This document shows positions 13,201 through 24,090 of a DNA stretch of 64,000 nucleotides, piece by piece. The notes below the pieces were generated by a model. It did not search any database and was not told where the DNA came from. It saw only the letters and a list, made by a program, of their open reading frames with translations. The stretch comes from Eopsaltria australis (Eukaryota; Chordata; Aves; Passeriformes; Petroicidae): NCBI GenBank assembly GCA_034509425.1, contig JAVTVJ010000040.1, positions 9,501,001 through 9,565,000 on the forward strand, written 5' to 3'. A program made the position numbers and the translations under genes. Numbering within the stretch: position 1 is the first letter of the stretch; each line of letters opens with the position of its first letter.

Positions 13201-16030
13201 AGCCTGGCTTTACTTCCTTTCTCATTCTCCTTCATTTCTGTTGGATGCACCACAGGGCAGAATACCTCTGATCATCTGTATGAGCTGTCACTTGTGACAC
13301 AGACATCCATTGCTGTATCCAGTGGTGGGTGTGGCAATGTTTGCATTGCCATATACACAAACATCTCCAAGAAGGCTCACCAAAATCTTCAGAGAAAATT
13401 TTTCACAATTGACAAGCTCTCATTTTTTAGACAATAGGTCTAATTCATCTGGCTGTGATCAGTTCCCTTTCCTAGTAGAATGTTCTTCTATTTTGGCCAG
13501 AATCCAATCATTCTTTTCTGGGGCTAATGGTGCGTTGAATGAATGTATCTGTTTACCAATGCCAACCTCTTCTATCAAATAAAATTACTTTTGCTAGCTT
13601 CATGTACTCAACAATTTTCTTAGACTTTTCCTAAAAGGGTAATGACAAGTTTGATACTGTAAGCCAAAAATTAAATAACTACCTTATGTTCTAGCTTCGA
13701 GATCTTATTTTAAGTAGTCTATTCTTCTAGTTTTAAGAAATTGCTCCTGACAGACTTTCCCCTTCAGTGCTTTATTCCATTCAATTTCACTTACAACATT
13801 CTGCCTGCTTCCAAAGTATTAGGGAGTAAGTGACCATTGAACATAGACTCTTCAAATCAAGGTTGAGTTGCAGAGCAAAACACAGAGGAAAGAAGCCTGG
13901 CAACATTTTCTGCCCCTTTATATAAAAGGGCTCAACATGGTGCTTCCCCAGAATTAACTCAAGCCCACATCTCAATTAGAATTTTTCTCCAATTGTAGGA
14001 TTGACATGGCTTTATAGGGATGGCTGATGACATTGCACAGGATGAAATGTGAGCTGTGGGAACATGAAGCTTCAGTCTGTACATCTGGCAAATCAGAACT
14101 CCATAGGAAGAACTGCCTGCCTAGCAAGTGTCACCTGCTGGGAGTGATACTGCAAACCATGGCCCCAGACTCCCCTAAGCCTGGCTATGACTGCTTAATT
14201 TAGTGCTTTCATTATCATCTGCATTTATTGTCAGAATGTGGAGTTATAGCTGTTACTACTTTGACTTTTTTTTCTTTTTGTAAAAATGCTGATGACATGA
14301 TGTTACAACAAAGGAGAATGCTGAAGTTTTACGACTGAAGAAGAATAAAGTATAGTTGAACAATAGCTTTCAAAGTTTTTGAAATAAGCCACAATTCTTA
14401 TGCTTCATTCAAATGCATATAAACAAAATAAAATAACGTGCTAACAATAAATGGAAATATTCTTACTATGTCAAATCCCATAAAACACATATATAGATGC
14501 CTGCATAAAACTACAAAGTATCTCATTATCTGAAGAAATAGGAGACATGTTCAAGGACTTTTTAGTGATATCTCTGAGAAATAAACATATAAAAAAGTTA
14601 ACATTTAAATGTATTTACTTATAGAAATAAGAAGAAAAGAATAAACACATACGTGCGCATTACTGTGACTTTTCTCACTGCTCTTAATGTGCAATTTATC
14701 TTCACTGAACAAAAGTTCTGTCAGAAAAGAGACTCTATCTACGTACAAATACAGCACTTGAACAGTGTGCCCACTATTTTGTGGTCTTTATGTCTCTGAT
14801 ACATGACAAATGTAACAAACTGGACACCATTGATAGGAAACAATGCTTCCAAAACCTAGAAAATTAAAAGATCTCTAATTTCAAGATGGATATTGAGAAT
14901 AGATATTGAATTTACATTAAACGATTTGTGATACTATTCCAAACTTGCTTTTTTTTTAGTTCAAATGCTGTGTTTTTTCTTATCTTTTATATTATTACCC
15001 AGGCAGAAGCCACAACCATCCCACTAGGACCAGTTTTCAAGGGTTATACTATGATCACGTTCTCACATTTAACACAACACACATAATTTGAGACCATTAC
15101 AGTTCTGGGTCAAATTCAATAGTGATTTATAAGAGGTAAAAGTTAGGCTCTTTATACATAATTGAACCCTCAGGAATAAAACAAAGCATAATAAGGTGAT
15201 AAGCTGTAATTAGACTAAAATATATGTTCACCTTTTGGGTTCTTTACAGCTTCAAAGCAAAGCCCATTGAAAATAGAGGAAATGTTACTGAATTTGGTGG
15301 CATTTGGATTCAAAATTATCACAAAATAGTTTCTACATTATTTGAATGGAATTAATTGCATCTAGGAAAAATAAGGGATCATAATTTTTTTTTAATTTTC
15401 CTATCATCTGCACACAGTTTAAAACTGACAAAATGGTGCGGTGACAGATTTTTTCGCTTGCTTAATCCAGGTAAGAAGTTAAGTATGACAATCATTAAAG
15501 GACTTCAATCAGGCACTTGATGGATTTGGGTGCAGACACATCCATTTGAATGTTTTCCATTTCCCTTTGGATTTTTTTCCTCTGGTCAACTACACTGAAA
15601 ATTATCCGCTCACACTTCAGTTTCCTTCATGACATAAAAATCCAGACACACACTGCCAGTCTAAAAATTCTGTCTTTGGGGATATCTACTAAGAGGGTTA
15701 AAAGCACCCTGAGCATTAGCATGCATTAGTAACAACCACCACCAGCACTGCTGTTCCCACAGGTGTGGGCATGGAAAGGTGATGCCATCACAGCCAGAAC
15801 AGTGGCCTGATCATGCTGACGGCATACCTCTGGTCACACACCCATACTTGGCTGCTGGTCATGCTGGCTTACAAAACCCAGAAGACAGTGCCGGTTTTAG
15901 CTGAAACCTTCATATTTCCAGCAAATTTTAAAGCTCTCCATAAAGTGCTGGTCTACCTTGTCGAGAGCTGCCTCTTGGAGATGGGAAAATCGATGTGTCC
16001 TGGCTGCAGAACACCTTCCTGATTCACAAA

Positions 16031-16050
16031 TGACGTCAAATTGATTGGCT
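16031..16050. promoter_or_regulatory. CRE-like palindrome next to inverted CCAAT box
   Basis: A perfect TGACGTCA (CREB/ATF site consensus) occupies 16031-16038. Five bases further on lies GATTGGCT, an inverted CCAAT box (NF-Y type), at 16043-16050. The pairing and spacing resemble proximal promoters. On the minus strand the order is CCAAT then CRE. No CpG island or convincing TATA box accompanies them, so the site could be a distal element or a chance occurrence. Confidence 0.3.
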
Positions 16051-16954
16051 GCCAAGAGCAGATGGCCAAGCAGTGGGTAGCCCCTACACAAAACGTGCTA
16101 TCATGCGGTAGCTCCAGGTGTTTTCTGAAGGCCCAAAGGGTTGGCAGAGAGCTCCCCTGTGATGGTTCATTCCCACCACTAGACACCATCTCTTGGTCAG
16201 GGAGCTCCTGAGTACCCTGTGGTAAGACTGGAAGACAAGCAGTAGGTAAGAAAGAAGTTCTTGGGACTGTCTGAGTGTAAAACATGGTAGGAGCCAAGAG
16301 CTGGATAACATTTGCAGATGACAATCCCAAAATAAAGTATCTCTCAGTTCCCACTCTTGCAGAGTGCCATTTGACGTCTGCTTTCAGCAAGGCTTTGGTC
16401 CCCCAGCATGAGATAACTGATCTCTGCCTTTGGGCATTCCTTCATGGTGCAGTGGATCACAATGTAAGCTGCTGAGGCACTGAAGTTAAGAGTGCTCAGA
16501 AAGCTAAAAAGCAGGACAGTCCAAGTCAGAGTCATGAGAGACTTGGCTGACCTATGCCTTTGAGCCAGTGCCTCTGCTCTTTGCTGTGTGATCAACACTA
16601 ACTCTACTGAATAAATGTAGCTGTGTCCTACGCAATTTGTAAACACAGTTGCAAAAAAGGGTGATATAACGTATTTTCATATTTTATATTGCTCCAGTCA
16701 GATAGCAACTAATTGCCATTGTTCTTCTAAGTGGAAAAAAGAGATTTCAATATAATGTTGCAGAAGAATTGGAGCATATGAGTAATGAGCATTTTATGTG
16801 TTATCTATGTTTGTTATAGATATATATACACGAAATCTAATTGTCATGAGAGTTGGGTCTAAGACTTTTACCTATTCCTTCTGCCTTGATTTTCCTCATG
16901 AGAGAGTTTCTCGTTTTGGAGATGGAATAATGATTATCCTTAAGAAATGCACTC

Positions 16955-16978
16955 TTTTTTGAACACGTGTTCAAAAAA
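16955..16978. other. 24-bp perfect palindrome centred on an E-box
   Basis: Six T, then GAACACGTGTTC, then six A form an uninterrupted perfect palindrome. Its centre is CACGTG, the class B E-box bound by MYC/MAX, USF, CLOCK/BMAL1 and related bHLH factors. The outer GAACA/TGTTC half-sites resemble steroid-receptor half-sites but are two bases apart instead of three. Function is inferred from the motif only. Confidence 0.5.
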
Positions 16979-19242
16979 CTGTGGTTTAAACATTCTCAGA
17001 GCCCTTGAAGGTGAATAATTAATTCATTCTGGCATTTCAACATATCTTTGAAAACTCTAATGAATGCTTGAATAAAATAAAAGTCTTATATTAGCATTTA
17101 TTTTATCTAAGTGCTTTGGGAGTGGAAATTAGTGACTTCCATTTTATCACTCAACCTTTTCCTTAATTCAATTCACATGTTTGTCAGCAGTATTGACCCT
17201 CCTTATATTGGCATGAGATGCTGGCTTTTTACAAAATTATTCTGTGATAAAATAGAGTTGCCAAGGTTTTTGCACCTATGTCAAATTAATTACAACCCTT
17301 CCTCTCCTTGCACTGAAAACACATGGTTATCCCATGTTTAGCCATTTTGCCTGAAGGGCAATACATCCCTCTGGGATGCAGCGTTTTCCACAGGTGTTTT
17401 CCTCCCTTCTTTTCCGAGATATGTCATTACAGAGGCCTCCTCTCTATGGAACTTGCACTGCTACTGGAGAGTGACCCAGAAGATTAGCTTGAAAAACCTG
17501 ATTTAAATTTATGCTTTTATAACACCAGATATACTCTGACAATCATTTTTTTAAAAGAGTGCATGTGTCTGTGCACATACATGTATGTTTCTTTTGTCTT
17601 TGGGTGCCTACTGTGCAAGAAAGCAAGTGATGCTAATATCATTTGCTAGATCCTGTGCCTGGTTCTCAGGCTGAACTCTCTGCAAATGGAGTCAAATTAA
17701 ACATCTCATGGACACCAAATGCCCACTACTTTGACTAAGAAGGTTTTAAGAATGCTTTTTAGGGGAGTTACCAACTAGCCTTTCTATCTGGCCTCCTTAA
17801 CAGTCCATAATCCAACATTGTACCTTCAATAGGAGTCTTCAGTCTTTATTTTTTTTGGCACTAACTCTCCAATGATTCCAGGATCACAGGAATCCTAGAT
17901 CCTCCATTCCCTCTACTTTGACTAAATCTTATATAAGAAATTTTAATTTTCAAAGAGCAATCAGCAAACAGACCAGGTAATCTTTTTAAATATTAGCTGG
18001 GAAAGTGTACATGGGTTCCTACGATGTACACATACAGGAAAGTCTACTGCAGCATTCCAAATCTGTGGCATATTTTTTTCCAATTTTACCATTTCATTCT
18101 TTGTCTGCAGGGATTAGGAAAAGAATTGAAGAAAAAAATTAGTCTCGTATATGTGGCAATCTGCATCTACATTCCTATAATAAAATCAGAGTCTTTAAGA
18201 AACAAGCTATTAAGTTTCATCTTCCAGCAATATTTTTGCTCATTATTTATTATTATAGGCTGAATTTCCTTAAGGAGCCTACAATATTTTGCTGTCAAAA
18301 TGTCAATTAAATTAAGAAAAATGTTTGCACTTAATGCTAGCAATTTCTTTTAAAAATTTTGTTCTTCATACATAATAAATAAGACACTATTAACTATTGC
18401 TGCCTGCCATCATTGTTTGATTTCCCAGAGGAGCATGATGACAGAACTGACTCTCATCTTAGGGTGACTTTCAAAAGAGGAGGCAAGGTTGGTGACCTTA
18501 CCTGAGTGTGTGACTTTAGACACTTAAGAAGCAAGGTAGATAAAAGTTTGTTAAATGAAAAATGGATGGCCTTTTCCCTCACAGACAGGAATGCATTCCC
18601 CCTGATGAGAGAGAAAATTGTGATGGGAATGTGGGACATCCTGAAATCTTAATGTAGCAAGCCATAGCAAGCCAGAACTGAAGAGCAGCTCACTGCTCAT
18701 TAAAGCATTAGTGGAGTATTGAATTCTAGGAGCAGAAATTACTTATTTTTTTGATATAATTTACTTCTTTTCAGGCAGCAACTGACCCTGAATTTCCACT
18801 TGTATGAATTTTGGACTTGTTCACTGAGTGGGACAGCACTGGAGTCTTCTACTTCCTTAATTTGTGGATTTGGGTTCAGTGATTTCAGTTATGTGTTTCT
18901 TTGCTTATTTGCTTTGATTTGCTTCAAGCTGTGATTCCCTTTGGGGTCCCTTGACTCCTTTCAGCTGAGCAAACTGTAGCCCTGGTCTCTTGCCGTAAAC
19001 TAGGTACAGATAAAGCGTCGCTTCCCAAAGCCAGCACACTTACAGATACCACATTTACCTCTTCCAGAATGAAACTGTAAAAGGTAAAATTAGGATTCAA
19101 TTTGCATTTCTGAAAATTATTTCTCAAAGACCAATGTCATTTTGAATTCAGAGATTTGAGGTTTTGTTTTTTCCTTTCTGCTATGCACTGGCTCAGGTAT
19201 CTGGAAATGGAAATGGGAAACTGGGGGGTGGTTCTGCTTTAA

Positions 19243-19296
19243 TTTCTTTTTTCTTTTTTTTTCTTTTTTTTTTTGTTTTTTTTTTCTTTTTTTTTT
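19243..19296. repeat. T-rich low-complexity tract
   Basis: About 54 bases of T runs broken by single C or G bases. No LINE body or target-site duplication is visible beside it, so it is not obviously the tail of an antisense retrocopy. Confidence 0.85.
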
Positions 19297-20244
19297 AATA
19301 GACTCTATTGTACTGGCAGTATTTTCTCACCTTTTCAAGTAATCTATTCTTACAGGTATGCAGACTTTGATAAATTTTCTCTACATAGCGTGGAAGGGCT
19401 CTTTAGTTAACTGAGTCCTGCTTCTTAGTTTGAGGAAACAAAAAGAATAAAAAAGACTTCAAATAACCAAGCACTTTTGGACAGGAAACAGGTGAAAAGG
19501 AATCTTGAAAGTATTTCAGATTAACTCCAAAAATAAAAGCAATATAGACCAAGGTGTTTTCTGATTTAACTTAGAAAATAAAAATTGGAAATCTATTGAG
19601 CAATAAGTGGAAAATAGAATCCTGCATCTGCAGTCTATCCATCTGTTGCCCTGTCTCCAGCTGCAGCCACCTCTGATGTTTCTGAATGACACAAAAGCAA
19701 AAAAAAGGCAAATGAAGACATGAGCACTGAGAATACATCTGCCCATTGCATAAAGGAAATATTTTCTCTTCGCTGATTCCCTGAAGTCTTGATAAATTTT
19801 GGTTGCAGAAGTTGTCTTAACACAGAGTTCCAGGTGTTATGGGCACTCTTGGGGTTGTGCATAATTTATTATCCTGACCCACAGAAAGAGAACATGATTA
19901 AAGCATTCATACATTTATAAGCATTAAGGTCAGAAAGTACCAAAACAACTATTCCACCTAAGTCCCTGGACCTACTGGACACAGAATTTGGCCCAGAGGT
20001 AAAATAAATTATATCTCATAGAGGGATTTAATTCTGTATATTTTTAAAGATCTAAATCCATGTTGAGTAGTCCCTGTCCTGTCCCCCCTACAGCCCTTTT
20101 AGGAGACTGTTACTTAGTTTATTTATCCTCTCTGCTAGAAAGCTATGATTTACTTCAAGGCCTAATTTGTCTAAGTCTTTGCAATAGATCTTGTCAGGTC
20201 TTTGTCAACAAGCTCAAAAACACCCTGCTATGGATCTCTTTCCC

Positions 20245-20440
20245 ACTTGTAAGCACCTAGACATGATCAATCCACCTCTCTGTCTCCTCTCAGATAAGCT
20301 GAAGAGTTTGAACTCTTTAAGCCTCACGTAGTACAACTTGTTTTCCAGCTGCCGGATCAAACCTCCCAAACCTTTCATCTCTGGCACTGTTATTAGGCTG
20401 CACCAGTACTCTAGAATGTGTGAGGGCTCTTCAAAGGATT
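20245..20440 (-). mobile_element. Old diverged CR1-type LINE fragment
   Basis: On the minus strand this stretch encodes LEYW (near 20400-20414), then RLKEFKLFSL and RRQRGGLI. These match the spacing and character of the CR1 RT C-terminal block (LEYC... [19 protein letters not shown]). The DNA also follows the CR1 layout, with the region that usually reads 'aactctttaagcctc' intact. It is far more diverged than the four clear copies in this window and lacks a recognisable 3' tail, so it is probably an older CR1 or L3-like subfamily. Boundaries are approximate. Confidence 0.75.
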
Positions 20441-20818
20441 TTAGACTGACCATCTGATATTCACAGTGAAGCACTGTCTGAGGGGATTTTGATATTTCTT
20501 TTGATTCAGATCTTGGCTTTAAGAACCTGATGGCTGTGGCAGGTTTAGGGCTCAGTAATGGCTTTGCCACAAGCAAGCGGGAGAGCAGCTCACTGCTGTG
20601 GAAGGCAGATGTGCCTCCAGGTTTCTCTCTGCTGTGCAAAACATATTTCTGGTACCATTTTTTACTCCCTCTACCCTAGACAATGAAGCTGTGGACACAT
20701 GAGTAAAATGAACAGCAAAGCTCTGCTTACACCTAATAAAATCCATGGTATAAATGAAGAAGGGAATGCAGCAGCCCCCCAAGAAGTGTCTCTCTTCTAC
20801 AGGTTACAACCTTTAATG

Positions 20819-20864
20819 AAACAAAACAAAACAAAACAAGACAAAACAAAACAAAACAAAACAA
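20819..20864. repeat. (AAAAC)n microsatellite
   Basis: About nine near-perfect five-base units, with one A-to-G change in the middle. This is the cleanest pentanucleotide microsatellite in the window and could vary in length between individuals. Confidence 0.92.
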
Positions 20865-23135
20865 GTACTACAATGGACAAGAACACAAATGCAGAAATGT
20901 GCATACACACATCGTTTGATATTGCTAATAGACACAAATGTGATCTAGATCAATCATTTTCAAAACACTTTCATACTAAATGAGGGTCTAATGTGTTTTC
21001 AGTGACATTTCAGATCATTCCTTTTCAAAGTGTGTGCCCCAGAGTCCACAAATATGGAATGTCATTCCATGTCTTTCCACTGATTTATGTGAGTTCTAAT
21101 GAGTTCCTCATTCTATGAGGGTTTAAGTTTCTAAAGATACAATTAAATTCACTACTTGCTTTGTGCTATCCTCTGACACCATTTCTAAATGAGATGGGGT
21201 GCTTATTAAACTCATTTTACAGAACCTTCTAGTGAACTATAAGCTAATTTATAAGTAAATAATGTTATAATTTAGGAAATAGTTCACCATATATCCTTCC
21301 AATGTTTTATACACTTTTCAAAGAATAAGTAGGCTTGAGGCAGAATAGAATAGCAATGAAATGTATTATGTGCAAGCTTCTGTACATTTTTAAGTTTTCT
21401 AATTAATAAAATCACAAGTATAAACAGAATATAAACTAAAAATAAAATTTTGGGTCTTATATGTGTATTTTTTTCACATCCTCTTTGTAGATTTCAAATG
21501 CTGACAAATGGAACAGTGCTTCTGAAATAGGGACTATAAGTACAGATGTTTTATGCAAGGAAACAGAATAGAATATCTTTACACAGACCAGGTCCCTTGT
21601 TTGACAGGATTTTAATATACTTCTCACATGCACAGAGTTACAGTAGCAGCTCAGTGCCATGTTTATTTCCTCACCTCACAGATGGAGTGTGTTTTTTTCA
21701 CCTTTCACATGATGCAGCACATCCCAAGAGAGATTTAAACCTCTTTTTCCTGGCTCCCATGTTCATTTATCAACATCTGACTTCATTGTTTTATAAAGTC
21801 ACCCCTGAGAAGGTAGTCTGAATATCAATTTGTAATAAACAGCAAGAATTTGTTGCTGTCAAGGTGTCACAATGCAAAATAATACGTGGTTTCTCCAGAC
21901 ACATCTGAAGCTTAAGTAACCTACCCAACCATCCTCAGCCACAAGGAAAGAACCGTGTGTCACCAACTCTGCTTCCTGTGTTTGATACCTCTCCTCAGCT
22001 CTCTCAATGCAATCCTTCAAGATGCTTATTCTACTTCTTGAAGTTTTACATTGCTGAATCTGCAGTATCCAAACAGTATAGTTATCATGTGAAAACTCAG
22101 TACTGATAAAGTAAATGTTTTCTCTGAGCAAGCTTGTGCTGCTGGCACCAAAGCCCATTTTGGCCCAAAGGGATATGTAAACAGAGAAAAGGAAATCAGT
22201 TCCCCCTTTCTGTCCAGCAGAATCACAAAATTTGCAAAGTTCTGTCCATTGCTATCTTGTGAGTAAAGGTCCCCAGGTCTGAGCAGCATGAGGTTGGACT
22301 GAAGCAGTGCAGGGCAGAGCTGAGGGTTTGTCCCAGAACTCGGTGCTAAACAATCATATGCCCCCAAAGGAGCCAGGAACGGAATTCACAAGGGTAGCAA
22401 TGCAGAGGACCATGCAATATTTGGTCGTGAGGCTTCTTGGGCTCTTGTCACAGGGCATGACTTGGAGGAGTACTTTTGCAGCTTCCAAAAAACAGCTGGA
22501 GATCTGACCTCCCACTCTGCTCTTAATGAACAAAGGCAAATTTGAGTCCCAAAATCACAGATGATCTCTGCAAGCTCTAGTGTAGGAGTTCTGATTCATC
22601 AGTTTCCAAAGTCTCCCACATACAGTCCTACCTAGTGCTCCAAGTGCTTTATCTTAACTCATGTTCCATCAGTTCCTAGTACTATAAATGCAACAAAATA
22701 AACCTTGGATATGTTTGATCTCTATAAAGATTGCAGTTACCTGGCAAACATAATAACAAAGTTAGCTTGTTACAGCAGCAGCAACAGCCGCATAACAATT
22801 TGCATTCTAGATCCATGTCCTCATTTCTTATAACCTTCAGGTGTTCAAAAGAGGTGCCTCATACTGAGCTATTAATTCTTTATTTAGGCACCTTGACTTT
22901 AAATGTACTGAGTACCTCTTGGCTCTGATGAATGTCAAATAACATTCAGATGTAGAAGATTGCGAGAATTTCTAATTTTTTTCAGGCCTCTGGGTCTGTC
23001 CTTGAAGGAAAGGCAACCTTTTATACATGTTTGTGCATATATCTGCATTGTACTCAATAATAACACTAATTTTACCCTTATAATAATATCAATACTAACA
23101 TTAGAAGGAGCAGGGGGTATAGTATTTTAAAAGAA

Positions 23136-23165
23136 AAACAAATAAACAAACAAACAAACAAAAAC
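23136..23165. repeat. (AAAC)n microsatellite
   Basis: About six units of AAAC with one AAAT-type interruption at the left end, within an A-rich stretch. Confidence 0.88.
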
Positions 23166-23678
23166 AGGAGAATGGCCCAACCAGCTGTTCAAAAGTTAGC
23201 AGTGTTTCAGTTTCACAAGAAATACAAAATTTTCTATTGAAAGAAATCAGGTTTGTCAACAGCTGAGTTGCAATACAAACATGCAGACAGACAGGTGTGC
23301 ATTTATGTACTTTAAATTTTACATCTCAAATTTTGTCAATCACATTAATGTTTACATATTTAACAATTACTTTGCACTTAATGTTTTCAGACTCAGATTT
23401 GAAAATGCAGATCACAGTTTTTCTGTTGCATAATGCTTTTATTCCTTTGTTGCACACAAGAAACATTCTTCTCAATAAACTACAGACTACTGATATCGTG
23501 GCTTTACAATAACCATTAAGCAGTAAGGTTGCACTTTCAGATGTCTGATGCAGAAAGGGATTCATCATGTGGATGATTAGTACCTGAATATAAGGATGTG
23601 AACAAAAATCTGAAACCATTTGGGAGCTAATGAAACTCTTATGTAGATAGTAAGGGGAAATTCTTAAGGGCTTCAACA

Positions 23679-23732
23679 CAGGGAAGGGAAATAAATTGCC
23701 TGAAGTCACCCAGAGAGCTGTTACTAGGAACA
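23679..23732 (-). mobile_element. Possible MIR/CORE-SINE remnant
   Basis: The stretch reads like the reverse complement of a MIR core: a GGGAAATAAATTGCC block, then TGAAGTCACCCAGAG, then AGCTGTTACTAGG. The matching MIR parts are the 'gcaagt-act' segment and the 'cacacagctagtaagtgg' segment. Only about 50 bp are recognisable and the similarity is from memory, so this is tentative. Confidence 0.45.
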
Positions 23733-23868
23733 ACAGATGAGAAGAAAAAGTTGAGTAGGCAACTGAGACAAGTTTGAAGAAAAAGTCTTTTTTTTTTCCA
23801 TTGGAAATGTCTTTTAATTGCCATCTTGTCTGAATCCTGACATAGAAGGGAACTGAGATATTCAAGGT

Positions 23869-23938
23869 AATGGAAGAAAGACAGGAAAAGAAAAAAGAAA
23901 GGATTGAAGGAGGATGAGAGGGAGGGAGTGTAAGAAAA
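23869..23938 (+). repeat. Purine-rich (GA) tract
   Basis: About 70 bases, almost all A or G, on the plus strand. It includes AGAGGGAGGGAG. On the minus strand it is the pyrimidine-rich part of the long chance reading frame that spans this area. Confidence 0.6.
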
Positions 23939-24059
23939 TACCACGTATCTGAGAGGGACTGAGGTGATGACCAGGTAGGTCTTTTCAGCAGCACAGAGTT
24001 CAGTGTGGTCCAGATGGAAGATCTATTAAAGCCTTTTTATTGCTCTGCTCTGAGACTTG

Positions 24060-24090
24060 TTTTTTCCTTTTTTTTTTTTTTTATTTTTTT
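24060..24090. repeat. T-rich low-complexity tract
   Basis: Thirty-one bases of T broken by CC and a single A, ending next to CAG. It looks like a strong polypyrimidine tract before an AG, but no exon-like sequence follows. Confidence 0.8.

Larger units (their letters stand above)
7080..20244. other. Non-coding unique sequence
   Basis: Thirteen kilobases without a supportable gene or a clear transposable element. It contains an AAAC-type simple repeat near 7266, a T-rich tract at 19243-19296, a CRE/CCAAT pair near 16.03 kb and a 24-bp perfect palindrome near 16.97 kb. GC-richer patches at about 11020-11720 and 15750-16480 carry frames of up to 145 codons, but none matches a protein family I recognise. 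Confidence 0.55.

Noticed and set aside
15953..16390. 145-codon minus-strand frame in a GC-richer patch
   Set aside because: The translation matches no family I know and overlaps equally open frames on the other strand. Kept only as context for the CRE/CCAAT finding.
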